The notes: generated from the sequence alone by a model not told the origin. A DNA stretch of 64,000 nucleotides from Kingdonia uniflora (GCA_014058105.1 JACGCM010001948.1:558001-622000), one strand, 5' to 3'; shown: positions 12,401 through 22,140, counted from the first letter of the stretch. Program-made: numbers and translations.

Positions 12401-15400
12401 AGCTTTTAACAAATTAGAAGATGAGAGGCCTCGTTGGATGGGGTAAGGTTATATGGCGGTGTTTACCATTCATGGTGATTTGGTATATATGGCTCGAGTG
12501 CAATGCGAGGAAGTTTGTAGGGAAGGACAAGTCGAGAACTTCGATCTTGGTCTCTATCAAGGCTTTCATTTTCTGGTGGAGTGAAGTCGCGACGGATATG
12601 ATGCGACCTTTGAGTCGCTTATGATTAAATGGAGGGAGACTATCATAGTTTGGATCATGGTGTAGAGTTTTTATTTTACCTCATGTTGAGGCTTTTTCTT
12701 TGTTCTTGGTAGTGCTTGTGTTTGGGCATTGTGTTCGTTTTATCAATAAAATTTACATTCATAAAAAAAAAAAAAACTGTAAACTGATTCTGAAAATGCT
12801 CTCACACCTTGACAAGAATGTGTTCTTTTTCTTCACAAAGTAAGCAAAATAGTTAGTGTCCATAATCCTTAACATACTTTTGATCAGCGTGTGACCCCAA
12901 TAAAAGAACATTACTGTGTCGCTCAAACCTTGTGAACCAAAACCCCCCATAAATCAAACTTTTTTTCTCGATATCTCACTTCCACTAAGTGTCTCCAAAA
13001 GAGTCTTATGCGGAACCTCCCCTTCCTTTTTCCATCTCCACTCATCGTACATCCCTCTAATTACCACCAAGGTAGTCACGTGAGTCGACTTACCAAAGGA
13101 AACAACTTCATACTCGAATAACTCCCTAGGCAATGAAACTACCAATGGTCTTCAGTCCCACAACACGGCACCAATGTTGGATCCTCTCCTTGTCCCGAAT
13201 AGAAATCTCTACTTTCTCCTTAAAGTCCTCATAAAGTGAAGAACACCGAAACGTTTGATATCTGTGGTCCCATCTCATAAGTGAATATTGTTTCGTTGGA
13301 CACACCAACTCTCCTATCCCATTCCTTGCTTTCATGCAAACTTGATAATGTGGTTCTCAAGATACTCAGCCAACCTCTTTCAAACTACAAGTTCTTTATA
13401 CACGGAGCTTCCTTCATATCAAATCTTGTAATATGTTTCAAATTTGATGCGTCATGAAGGACGCCCATAAGGCTACTTCTTTATGTGATGTTTGTAAAGC
13501 AGCAGGCCCCTTCCCAGAAGTCTAGTGATAAACTTAATATCGTAACTTTGCTATTAGCCAAATGCCCGCCCAAATTATCCAAACTCAAATAAATAATCTC
13601 TTTTCTGGGACAGTTTTGAAAGCCGATTCGAGCGCTCCAATTCCCTTACAGAATTTTTCCTATTTATTTCGTTTTTAGTATTTTTAACTTGTGGACTTTT
13701 TCCACCGTAGAATCTTTTTAGTTGCTTTCAGTAATGCCCTTATTGATTACAGACGGGTTAGGTCGGGGCTTTGATTAGGGGAGTTGATTGTTCAGAGAAG
13801 AGGCTTAGGCTTGTTGTGTTCTGGAGAGAAAGAATCCTAGTTTTACCTTACTAATGTTACTGAGTATAATTCCTTCAACCTTAAGTGAGTAAATTGATAT
13901 CATTTGTGAATCTATAGTCGTTGGTCAAAGAGTGTTTGCTTCCACTGTCCGCTTTGCATCACCTCCTATGGGACAATCGTTGACCTTTCTAAAAATCAAG
14001 TCTATTTGAAACCTGGATAACTGCAGATGTCTAATTCGCCTTTCGCTATATAAGGCTGCAATAGGGAGTTTAAGATACGATGAAGAAAAATTTCAGGGTG
14101 GTTGGGATTTCAATGTTTCACCATCAATTCCACTATTGAGTTAAAATGGAGGTAAACGGGGGATCGACAAGTATGAAAATGGTGGTGATAGGGTTTCAGG
14201 GTGATTCAGATGGAGGTGAAACCTTGGAAAATGGTCATGGGTTAAATGTCTCGAGGAAGAGGTGGAAGGAAATAATTGGAAAGATTGATTGAGGAAGAGG
14301 AAGTCTTGAGGCGATCTAGTTCATGGCGGTTGATAAATATCTGTGTCCTGGTGGTTTTCTATGGATCTTTTCAAGGCATTCGTAGCACTACAGAAGCAGA
14401 TTTTATGGAAATGGCGAAGAATTCCCTTGAGAATGATTCTTTGGACAATCTTTCTAACACCACGTTCACTACCTTGGTTTTGAAAATTCAATGGACGGTC
14501 CATAAAAGAGATTTTAAATAGACAAGCCTAGTAAGAAGCGTGCATAAGATTATCTTGAAATTCTGGTTTCTAGGTTTAAAAGTGTTTGACGTCAATCATT
14601 GCTGAAGAGGTAGGCGACTTTAGATCGATAAGCCTAGTAAGCAAGGTGTTTTCCGGTCCTTGTAATGTGGAATTTTGTTTCAATTAATAAGGAGGCTTTT
14701 CGTAAGTATCATCTTGTGGGGTAGGGAGACTATGTACAAAATAAAGGTTAGTGATTCCTAAGGTGAGATTTCGGTAAAGCTTTGTAGGACATGGCTTTAG
14801 AGGTTTTAGAAAGAGGGGGTTTCATGGTTTAGGTTACAATGAAAAGCTGCGGTGGGTGGAAATCTAGGGCCCCTTATTAATGTATTATTTGAAGAGATGT
14901 CTTCCACTGTTTCATTTAGGGTTGAGTTTGATAGGACAAGAGGCCTGGTATCTCAACTTTTAATCAATCACTATGTATAAGTATTAGCTTAATTATGCAA
15001 TGAGATATCCTATGATATTTGGTATATATCTATAAGAGAACCTTTTTTCCCCCATTTGGTGCAAGTATGTAATTAGCATAAGTTTCACATAGCATTTCTT
15101 ACTCGTGTCTACACCTTTTTTGAAAGGAGCTCATGGAAAATAGCCCTCAAATAGGTTTAGCAGGAATGAGTTCCTCCTTGAATTTATTTTCTAGTGAAGC
15201 AATTTCACCAAAAATATCATATTCATGATTTCCATCTCCATACTCATTCACCCTCTTACATAGTGAAATTGTTGATCTTTAACCCCAATCTCGCATTCAT
15301 TGAAGTTTGATTTTGTCAAGGAGTACCTTACAATAGGCTGTCTCCCATCCTTTCACACTGAAACATATTTCATAGCCAGGATTGCAATTGAATACGTAAT

Positions 15401-18007
15401 TAATATACTGTAGATGTAATTATTCATTTTACCAACCTAAGAGTAGTTGCTTATTTAGCCTCCCTTAAAGAAGTTTGATATTCTCCCACTTCTAATTTAT
15501 CTTTCACCTTTCCTATCTGTGGTGAGCTACATAAAGTATAAGCATTTAGAAGGGGTATAGGGTAGATTTTTGATTATCATCAATGGAACTCCAACCATAT
15601 ATCTAACGTTTGAGAGGTATCACACTTTAGTGACGCAAGTTCCTAGTAGGTCGTTTTTCACACTATATCCTCTTAAGGGATATTGTTAGTCTTCAGATAA
15701 AAATAGTTGGTTTAAAACGGTTTATGGAAATGCTAAAATCCAATAGTCATTACAGACTAATTTTTAACTTGAAGTGGTATGGAATTCTACACTAGATGCC
15801 CAGACATGGACAGAAGCACCATGCCGAAACACAGGTAATTTTCATTTTCCAATTATTAGTTAGTGTATACATACTTGAGTACTCCATTCATATTTTACTA
15901 TGCCAAAATATGTAGCATATATTAGTCGAAGTAACTTTCTTATGTTAAAATCAATATTCCAATTGAACCCTTTATTATGTAGATTTGGTACCAAGATTAG
16001 GTAAATATACTTATTATTAAATTATGTAAATATACTACAGGCAACTGCTTGTGATATAATTCACAAAAGAATAGTATCAGTGTCGATATCATACTGCCTT
16101 GACACAGGCACGTCAAGCTTTTCGAAGTATCCTATGATTGTAGGTTCTAGACTTAAGAACTTTGTGACTTCCTTCATATTTGGGAATTGTAGTCAGCCCT
16201 GCTCCGATGCACTAGAAGGATTTTTTCTGATGCGATATAATTCTGTCAATGATTAGTTGTGCCTTGAATTCTTACTACTTTTTCTCGCTCTCGTAGAATG
16301 GCCAGTTGATTGAATTTACCCAGAGAATGTACCAGGTTTGCATCATAGAATTTAGTGAAGCTATAAGAACAAATGAAGTTGAGAATGTACAAGTGCTAAA
16401 AATTGTTTTTTAGTTAGTTAGCCACTTTAGATAAACAATACTTAACTGAAAATGTTGCTTCTTTGTAGGTGGGAGACCTTGCAAATGCCGAAGGTAAAAG
16501 TTGTTAAGCTCGATAGTAACAAACTTCTCAAGGAACAGACAGATTATATGCCAAAAGTTGCAGATATTGCGAATTGTCCGCAGCACCTACTCCCCTCCAA
16601 ACAGTGGGAGGATAATTTCCTTTCTGATTTTTCGGAGCTTCGGGCGGTAAGTTCTTATCCCTACTTAATTCTTTTACAGCTTAACTAGATCTAAGAACAA
16701 CCAACAGAAGTGAAAAATGGACCCATACAGGCATTACACGAGAAACTGAAGGAATATCAAATTTAAAAAAAAAAAAAAAAAAAAATGGCAAATTAGTCGA
16801 CTTGTCCGAGAGGGGTCGGCCCAATCTTTTCATGTGGTTGAGCTGTGAATAGTCGAGTGGACTCACCCCATCAGTTTAAATCTTCTCTTCCAACTGGTCC
16901 ATGTTCTTTAAATACGAGCTATATTTCCTGTACTCTACTTCCATATTTATGGCCTTAATACAAGGTATAAAGTAGACCTTCAACATATCTAAATGCTTCA
17001 GGATGGTTGTGTTGGCCATCAACCATGGCCGGATTCGAAGAATGAACAACTGTGTACGAAAACAAAGGGAAGGAAAGCAAATTCCTTGTAACTTGTGATC
17101 GGTTTAGCAGGAATGTAAGAAAATAATTGACTTTTGGTAATTTTCAGCTGTTGGTTGAAAACGAAGTACCAACTTCTTTTTCAAACTTTGGGAGTTGGTT
17201 TTCACATTTGCTCTTCAAAAGTTTTTTTTTTACTTCAGAAAAACTATTTTCCAAAATTATAAAATGATAATCCAGAAACAGGTATTTTCCAAATTATCAA
17301 TTTTCTAATTTAATTTGTACTAAAAAAAATGTTCTAGCTGGAGATCATTGCGAAAGAAATTGCGTCAGACTTTTGGCTTGACGAAATTGTTTTCTTACCT
17401 ATCCTCCCCATCTTTTCAAAAGATAAATGCATATATTTCTCTAATTCCATACTCTTACCATCATGTGTAGCAAACGACGACAAAAAGATAAACATGATTG
17501 CTCGTCAATCAGAATAAGTGGGATTAGGAAATTTGCATTCTATAGATAAAGTTGAATTCTATAGATAAAGTTGATTGTCATAATAATGTTTAGGCTCTAA
17601 CCAATTCCTCTATTAATTTTCAGGCTTTATCACGTTTTGAGAGCTCAAATGTCCAAAATTCCAGCAGCTTGTCTATGGATAAAGAAGAATCGAGCCAATG
17701 CTCTAACGAGCCCACTGTTTCTTTAGTCTTAGGGATGGACTCTGTGTCACGTACTTCAATGCTAAAGAATCGCATACGATCGTTACAGTACGCAACCACT
17801 CTGTCTAAAGATGAATGTTCATGGGTGTTTGCCCTATGCGTAGCTGTGGATACTCCGTTTGATGCAGACACAAGCTCATACCTCCGGTGTTTGCTTCGGA
17901 AATGTGCAAGCCTCAGGTCTGAAAAATTGGAAGTTGACGACGAAGTTGTGATGTTGAACATTCTAGCCACAATATCTGGGAGGTATTTCGGGCAATTGGA
18001 AGTATGA
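5760..18007 (+). CDS. GEMIN2: GEMIN2: SMN-complex protein, four coding exons
   Basis: Coding exons 5760-6447, 8624-8885, 16469-16646 and 17624-18007 join to 1,512 nt, 503 residues plus stop. All junctions have GT-AG borders and keep the frame: phase 1 (A|GT, Ser), phase 2 (AG|G, Arg) and phase 0. The N-terminal half is a variable, Gln/Pro/Glu-rich plant extension. The conserved part starts around GPPQDGLEYLRRVRWET, matching the EYLRRV motif of animal Gemin2, and continues through MPKVKVVKLD. It ends with a helical domain (RSLQYATTLSKDECSWVFAL, then LRCLLRKCASLRS and LNILATISGRYF), equivalent to the animal W-L-Y-A-L-L and SRYF segments. Gemin2 binds SMN and Sm proteins and helps assemble Sm rings on spliceosomal snRNAs; in Arabidopsis it affects temperature-sensitive splicing. 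No stop or frameshift was found. Function is inferred from the family. Confidence 0.93.
6448..8623 (+). other. GEMIN2 intron 1 (2.2 kb)
   Basis: Donor GTAAGT, acceptor ATGTTTCAG ending at 8623. AT-rich. Short open frames inside (for example 7638-7859 and 7871-8098) have no recognisable motif and look like chance. A TATA-like TATAAATAAG at about 7147 has no gene downstream that I can recognise. Confidence 0.75.
8624..8885 (+). CDS. GEMIN2: GEMIN2 coding exon 2
   Basis: Follows acceptor TGTTTCAG. It completes a split Ser codon with exon 1 and encodes VCNQDMHINFGEPDIVEA onward, an acidic linker (DDSDGE), then the diagnostic FFVDGDPDFESGPPQDGLEY and LRRVR. It ends GTTAG before donor GTACTC at 8886. 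It carries the start of the conserved Gemin2 region. Confidence 0.93.
9771..11721 (-). pseudogene. DUF4283-type LINE ORF1-like relic in GEMIN2 intron 2
   Basis: Minus-strand pieces in order: a start near 11695 (MELRKQVKIEGKVFWYCWK) with a first domain running to 11311; linkers at 11338-10877; then LWYVPIFHTIGDSLGGFIEI at about 10573 followed by GRAHLCLKINNSPGNIP, and a Ser-rich tail to about 9771. The IGDxxGGFIEI and R-A-x-L-x-L-K-I spacing is typical of plant DUF4283 nucleic-acid-binding proteins, often ORF1 of L1-type LINEs. Several frameshifts separate the parts. A CT-rich leader lies upstream (about 11722-12350). No endonuclease or RT of the same orientation follows, so it may be a truncated copy. 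It could instead be a host DUF4283 gene fragment. Confidence 0.6.
12400..12776 (+). mobile_element. 5'-truncated LINE 3' end with poly-A
   Basis: Positions 12421-12624 encode KVIWRCLPFMVIWYIWLECN followed by ARKFVGKDKS. This matches the C-terminal zinc-binding/tail region of plant L1-type LINE ORF2 (the W-x-I-W-x-E-R-N-x-R-x-F motif). An approximately 140-bp 3' UTR with ATAAAATTT follows, ending in an A-tract at 12764-12776. The 5' boundary, probably 12350-12400, is not sharp and no target duplication was found. Confidence 0.65.
12759..13335 (-). other. Unassigned minus-strand reading frames in intron 2
   Basis: Three successive open frames (13335-13126, 13145-12954, 12950-12759) read CRVVGLKTIGSFIA, then LPRELFEYEVVSFGKSTHV, then RIMDTNYFAYFVKKKN. 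They could be one decayed gene or element fragment broken by frameshifts. I recognise no family. Confidence 0.25.
14500..14960 (+). pseudogene. Very decayed LINE reverse-transcriptase relic
   Basis: Residues resembling the RT motif D-F-R-P-I-S-L-V appear twice: RDFK, a stop, TSLVRSVHKIILKFW at about 14507, and DFRSISLVSKVF at about 14608. A K-A-L-x-x-M-A-L-E-V-L-E-R-G-G-F stretch at about 14774 resembles the K-A-Y-D-x-V-x-W-x-F-L motif. Frames shift repeatedly. The duplicated first motif suggests two overlapping relics. Weak evidence, based on motif spacing. Confidence 0.4.
16469..16646 (+). CDS. GEMIN2: GEMIN2 coding exon 3
   Basis: Acceptor CTTTGTAG; it completes an Arg codon, giving RVRWETLQMPKVKVVKLD across the junction, then DYMPKVADIANCPQHLLPS and QWEDNFLSDFSELRA. 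It ends GCG before donor GTAAGT at 16647, phase 0. The WEDNFLxDFSELR part corresponds to the helix after the Sm-binding region of Gemin2. Confidence 0.93.
16647..17623 (+). other. GEMIN2 intron 3 (about 1 kb)
   Basis: Donor GTAAGT, acceptor TTAATTTTCAG ending at 17623. Contains an A-tract near 16763-16783 and no recognisable gene. Confidence 0.8.
17624..18007 (+). CDS. GEMIN2: GEMIN2 coding exon 4 (terminal)
   Basis: Phase-0 start encoding ALSRFESSNVQNSSSLS, a Ser-rich loop, then the conserved helical C-terminal domain (MLKNRIRSLQYATTLSK, SWVFALCVAVDTPFDADTSS, LRCLLRKCASLRS, VVMLNILATISGRYFGQLEV). It ends at TGA 18005-18007. The final SGRYF corresponds to VSRYF of animal Gemin2. Confidence 0.94.
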   Translation, partial: ALSRFESSNVQNSSSLSMDKEESSQCSNEPTVSLVLGMDSVSRTSMLKNRIRSLQYATTLSKDECSWVFALCVAVDTPFDADTSSYLRCLLRKCASLRSEKLEVDDEVVMLNILATISGRYFGQLEV

Positions 18008-18050
18008 ACTGGGAGAAAGGTGCTTAATTTTGAAGTCTCCTACACAGTGA

Positions 18051-18147
18051 ACCTCTGATGTTTGCTGCGGAATGTGTCAGTCTTAACTCATGAACATTAT
18101 AAATTCCAGAGTGTGTTGTGATGCTGAGCGTTCTGACCACGTTCTTG
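18051..18147 (+). repeat. Degenerate partial copy of GEMIN2 exon 4 after the stop
   Basis: ACCTCTGATGTTTGCTGCGG, AATGTGTCAGTCTTAACTC and GTTGTGATGCTGAGCGTTCT run parallel to coding positions about 17879-17975 (ACCTCCGGTGTTTGCTTCGG, AATGTGCAAGCCTCAGG, GTTGTGATGTTGAACATTCT). The copy has stop codons and is not open. It reads as an ancient tandem duplication of roughly 100 bp about 170 bp downstream of its source. Confidence 0.7.
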
Positions 18148-18376
18148 CCTTCAATTTTATGAAGTGACTTCATTTGTATTATGTTTTCCCCTCCAATTTG
18201 TTTTCAGTAAGGAATTTAGCTCTACTTAGTTGATAATATACCGGCTTTAGTTTGTTGAAACATTTTTTTAGTAGAAATCTATATGAGCTAGGAATGGTGT
18301 GGATATTAGTTTTCCTATAAGGTAGATATGTTCTTGCAGCAGCAACTGTTCCAATAAAGCATCATGTGCCAGTTCA
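18148..18376 (+). other. GEMIN2 3' flank / probable 3' UTR
   Basis: AT-rich sequence between the exon copy and the LINE target duplication. A TATTATG-TTTTCC and TTTGTATTA tract at 18174-18200 is compatible with a plant 3' end region, but no single poly-A signal stands out. Confidence 0.35.
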
Positions 18377-18391
18377 TAGTTTCAGTTCCAT
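18377..18391 (+). repeat. LINE-1 target-site duplication, left copy
   Basis: TAGTTTCAGTTCCAT, identical to 21426-21440. It defines the 5' edge of the LINE at 18392. Confidence 0.92.
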
Positions 18392-21300
18392 CCCGAGAGA
18401 CAAATCCTGTGAAACCTGGCTTAAAGAGGGTGATTGCAACACCAAGTTTTTCTACGTCTCTACCATCTGCCGCAGGAGGAAAAATTCTATCAACTCTATT
18501 CGTATTCCGGACGGCTCTTGGGCTCAAGACCGTACTACCATTGGTAATACTTTTTTAGACTTCTATCAGAACCTCTTCTCCTCAGCTAAACCCACCCTTA
18601 AGGTCGCCTCAATGAATCTTTTCGAGTCTCTGATCACCCCGGACGACAATGACCTGATCACTCGAGATCCCACTATGGAGGAAGTCCGGGAAGTCCTTCT
18701 TTCCATGAACCCCAATAAAGCTCCTGGCCCTGATGGTTTCACCCCCATTTTCTATCAAAAATCCTGGGAGACCATCAAAGATGATATGTACCATGTTATT
18801 CCCACCTTCTTTCAGACCAGCCGCCTCCTCCCGGAATTCAACCATACGAACATTACCCTTATCCCCAAGAAGAAAAACTCTACCTCCCCGGATCATTACC
18901 GGCCTATCAACCTGTGTAATGTCAAATTTAAGATCATCACGAAGATTTTGACTACACGCTTGAAACCCTTATGGATAAAATTATCTCTCCCTCCCAGAAC
19001 GCCTTCGTCCCTGGACGCCAAATCTTTGACAACATCATCATGGCGATCAAACTGGATTTGAGCAAAGCTTTTGATTGCATTGAATGAGATTTTCTCATTG
19101 ACACTATGAAAGCCACGGGCTTTTGCGAAAAGTGGTGTTCTTGGATCCGCCAATGTATTTCCACCACCACCACCACCTTCTCCTTCAATCTTAATGGCTC
19201 TCCCTTTGGCTTCTTTAAACCCGAGCGGGGCCTCAGACAAGGAGACCCCCTCTCCCCCTTCCTCTTCCTTATCTGCTCTGAGGTCTTCTCTCGTATCATC
19301 CTCAAACACGAGAACGAGGGAGAGCTGCTTGGCATTAAAACGGCGAGAGGCAGTACCCCGATTTCCCACCTTTTGTTTGCAGACGACTGCTTCATCTTCT
19401 GTAAGGCCACCCTCTTGGAAGCTGGCATCCTGTCTGATGCCCTCACCACCTTCAAAACGGTTTCCGGCCAAGAGATTAACTTCGACAAGTCCTACATCCT
19501 CTTCAGTAAAAATTGCCACCACCGCCACACTAAGCTCATTCAGAATATCCTCCACATCAAAAAAGATAAAGGCGGCGACAAATACCTGGGCGCCCCTCTC
19601 GAATTTGCTCGCAAGAAGAGCCTGAACTTCCAAGATATCATCACTCGCGTCTCCGATCGGATAGAGGGTTGGAAAACTAAGAACCTCTCTCAAGCGGGGC
19701 GCATTACTCTTATTAAAGCTGTTAACTCAGCAATCTCTTCTTATTACATGTCGGTCTTTCCTTTTCCTATTCAGACTTGTAAAAAGCTGGATTCGATTAA
19801 TTTTAGATTTATTTGGGGTATTAATGCCAATGGCAGCAGGAAAGCCTCTCTCATCGGATGGAAGCTTATTTGTCGACCCCTCAAATGGGGAGGACTGGGT
19901 ATCCGGACGACGCTCTCTCATAATCACGCCCTTCTGGCTAAACTCTTCTGGAGAGTCATTAAAGAGCCTGAAAAACTTTGGGCTTATAACCTGGTCAAGA
20001 CATACTTTCCCAAGGAATCTATCATGACCGCCTCGACGAAACCTTCGGACTCATGGATCTGGAAAGGGATCATCGCGGCTCGTAATCGGATCTGGAGTAA
20101 CCTCATTTGGCATGTCGGCGACGGTCAAAATATCGACTGCTGGCTCGAACCCTGGATCCCGAACATCCCATATGGCCGTCCCTTCGGCCCGCAGCCTCGC
20201 CATCGTCCCATTTCCAAGGTTAACGAGCTTATCTGCCCTACTCAGCGTCGCTGGAAGGCATCCCTGATTCGGACTATCTTCCAGCAAGATATTGCCGAAG
20301 CCATCCTTAGCATCCCTCTCAGTGTTTACCCTTCCAAGAATACTCTGCGATGGCGCCCTGAGATAAATGGCCTTCTTACGACTAAATCAGTTTACCGTAC
20401 CAACCTTAACATCTGCCCGCCCGAGCTCTCTCCCCACAACCTTTCGTGGACCAACGTCTGGCGTATGAATGTCCCATTTTGTATTCAATTTTTTGTTTGG
20501 AAAGCCTTGCAGGATGTGATCCCCACCAACCACAAACTAAGGTTTGTGGACCACAACAGGGAAGCACCTTGCCCCCGGTGTCTCGAAGTAGTGGAGACTA
20601 CCACTCATGTTATGTTCTTTTGTAAGAAAGTTCGAGCAACCTGGTATGCTTTTGACCCTTCTCTTGATTTCAATAACTGGCCCTATTCTGATTCTCTCCT
20701 TCATATTATTCAGATGTTGACTAACAGACAAGCGACCAATCCAACCCTCTCCTGGGCCTTGATCAGCGCTATCTTGTTTGCCATTTGGGAGAGCCGCAAT
20801 AACTTTGTGTTCAATAATGCCACTGGTAACCCCTCCTCCTCTTTTAACAGGGCCAAATCTTTCATTTTTGACCCCTCCCCCCTGAACCAGCTCACGACCA
20901 GGCAGTATATCCACCCACTCTCAATTGTTGAAGAGGGTTGGCATATTGTTCTGGTTGGTGGGCCTGGTCCAACTCAGATTCCCAGGGGGGATCGGGCTTT
21001 GTGATTAAAACTTATAACTTATCTGATATTGGTGCAGGGCACGCCTCTACCAGAGCGGAGGACGCGGAAGAGGCTGAGGCGATCTCAGTGATACGCGACA
21101 TGAGGGCGGCTCGTTCAGTAGGTTTAGAAAAGGTGGTGGTGCTCACGGACTGCAGGCGACTGGTTCGTGCATACGAGTTGGGTTATGATGACTTATCTTG
21201 GGGAGCCCTTACCCTTGCCCCTGACATGCTGGGCCTTGCTTCATGTTTTTCTGACTTTTGTTTCTGCCCATCAGTAGATCTCTTAATTTTGAGGCGCATG

Positions 21301-21395
21301 CCCTCGCCGCGAGTGGCCCTCTTTTTCCAGCTGTTTCTATTTTTGAGCCGTTGGAGGCCAACCTTTTTGTGAACGATGTTACTTGCTCTTTGTAA
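18392..21395 (+). pseudogene. LINE-1 ORF2 fragment: RT, zinc-binding and RNase H
   Basis: Reverse transcriptase: MNPNKAPGPDGF (about 18706), FNHTNITLIPKK (18837), [16 protein letters not shown] (18898), GLRQGDPLSPFLF (19230) and catalytic FADD in HLLFADDCFIF (19369). Then come the C-terminal zinc-binding region (WKALQDVIPTNHKLRF, CPRCLEVVETTTHVMFFC at about 20570) and an RNase H-like tail (GGSGFVI, AEEAEAISVIRDMRA, VVVLTDCRRLVRAYE), ending near 21395. Defects: truncated 5' end; a frameshift near 18963; loss of sequence between IFDNIIMA and [13 protein letters not shown] at 19085 replacing the Trp after AFDCIE; further shifts near 20960 and 21280. The segment 19106-20960 remains open for about 620 residues, which suggests a fairly recent copy. 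Confidence 0.92.
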
Positions 21396-21425
21396 TATAT
21401 GGTTTTTTTTGCTTTAAAAATAAAG
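18392..21425 (+). mobile_element. 5'-truncated L1-type LINE (LINE-1) in GEMIN2 3' flank
   Basis: A 3,034-bp non-LTR retrotransposon bounded by an exact 15-bp target duplication. The 5' end begins inside ORF2, just before the RT domain (WLKEGDCNTKFF), so ORF1 and the endonuclease are missing, as expected for truncated target-primed reverse transcription. It ends with TTTAAAAATAAAG rather than a long poly-A. The plus strand is C/T-rich with C-ending codons, unlike the surrounding AT-rich DNA. It lies 385 bp after the GEMIN2 stop in the same orientation and may alter 3'-end formation of that gene. Confidence 0.93.
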
Positions 21426-21440
21426 TAGTTTCAGTTCCAT
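21426..21440 (+). repeat. LINE-1 target-site duplication, right copy
   Basis: TAGTTTCAGTTCCAT, identical to 18377-18391, directly after the LINE tail. Confidence 0.92.
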
Positions 21441-21960
21441 GCGTGTATTCATATTTGTGAATCTGCCAGTTTACTTAATTAATTTGAAACAAGCTGCAAA
21501 ATCGTTGAACTGTGCAAATAAAATCCAGAAGATGCACGCCTGAATTTGTTGCATGTGGCTCCGGCATGCTCATGTAAGTTTTTGGATTTCCTATAAGTTG
21601 ATTGTAACATCGCTATGATATTTTCATGTTCTTAAGTGATAGGCTGCTTTGGTTTTGTCAAATTAATCTATTGATATGATTTCTACTTGGGTCACCTACA
21701 AGTGGGTGAGTCCTACCTAACCACCCTTTAAATGACAGCCGAAAAGAAGCAATCTGCTAATTTGTTTTTCAAGTTGCGTCTTTTTACTTCTTTTTTTCTC
21801 TCTCTACCTACTTTTATTCGACTTGCAAATTAATTTTTTTTATATCTCCTCAATTAATTTCTCCTCAATTTTTCATTTACAATCGAACAACCACAAAATC
21901 TAAGGGGTGAAAATCGTGGCAGCCTGCAAAGCCGGGCTAATTATTATTATTATTTTATTT

Positions 21961-22023
21961 GCTAGGACTTGAACAATTGACCTCTTACTCAAAAGACAAA
22001 ACACCAACTAACTAAGCTAAGTC
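21961..22023 (-). repeat. tRNA-like / SINE head remnant
   Basis: On the minus strand an A-box-like TTAGCTTAGTTAGTTGG is followed about 30 nt later by a B-box-like GGTCAATTGTTCAAGTCC, the internal pol III promoter layout of tRNAs and tRNA-derived SINEs. The acceptor stem cannot be paired and the spacing is off for a working tRNA. Downstream comes an (ATA)n-rich stretch. Best read as the head of a decayed SINE. Confidence 0.45.
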
Positions 22024-22043
22024 TTAGTCATATGATAATTACT

Positions 22044-22140
22044 ATATTTTTTATTTTTTATTTCTAACCGTTGGATAATAATTTTTTATTTTTTATTTTT
22101 TATTTTTTATTTCTAACTATAGGATAATAATGATTTTTTT
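22044..22140 (+). repeat. Short AT-rich tandem duplication
   Basis: TTTTTATTTCTAACCGTTGG and TTTTTATTTCTAACTATAGG, each followed by ATAATAAT and TATTTTTT runs, form about two copies of a unit of roughly 55 bp. Confidence 0.55.

Larger units (their letters stand above)
8886..16468 (+). other. GEMIN2 intron 2 (7.6 kb), transposon-rich
   Basis: Bounded by donor GTACTC (8886) and acceptor CTTTGTAG (ending 16468). It holds a minus-strand LINE ORF1-like relic (about 9771-11721), a plus-strand 5'-truncated LINE tail with poly-A (about 12400-12776), unassigned minus-strand frames (12759-13335) and a very decayed plus-strand LINE RT relic (about 14500-14960). From about 15000 to 16450 I see only AT-rich sequence. 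Flanking exons still join in frame. Confidence 0.85.

Noticed and set aside
14276..14521. 81-residue ORF in intron 2 as a gene
   Set aside because: No recognisable motif apart from the downstream LINE-like residues; the region is a decayed relic within an intron.
18366..18391. Start of the LINE-1 reading frame at 18366 (MPVHSFSSIP...)
   Set aside because: These bases belong to the GEMIN2 flank and target duplication; the LINE begins at 18392 in mid-protein.
18896..19693. Long minus-strand frames of 178-265 residues opposite LINE-1
   Set aside because: They are mirror frames of the C/T-rich RT coding strand and have no family motifs.
21961..22023. Functional tRNA gene
   Set aside because: The acceptor and anticodon stems do not pair and the spacing is not that of a tRNA.
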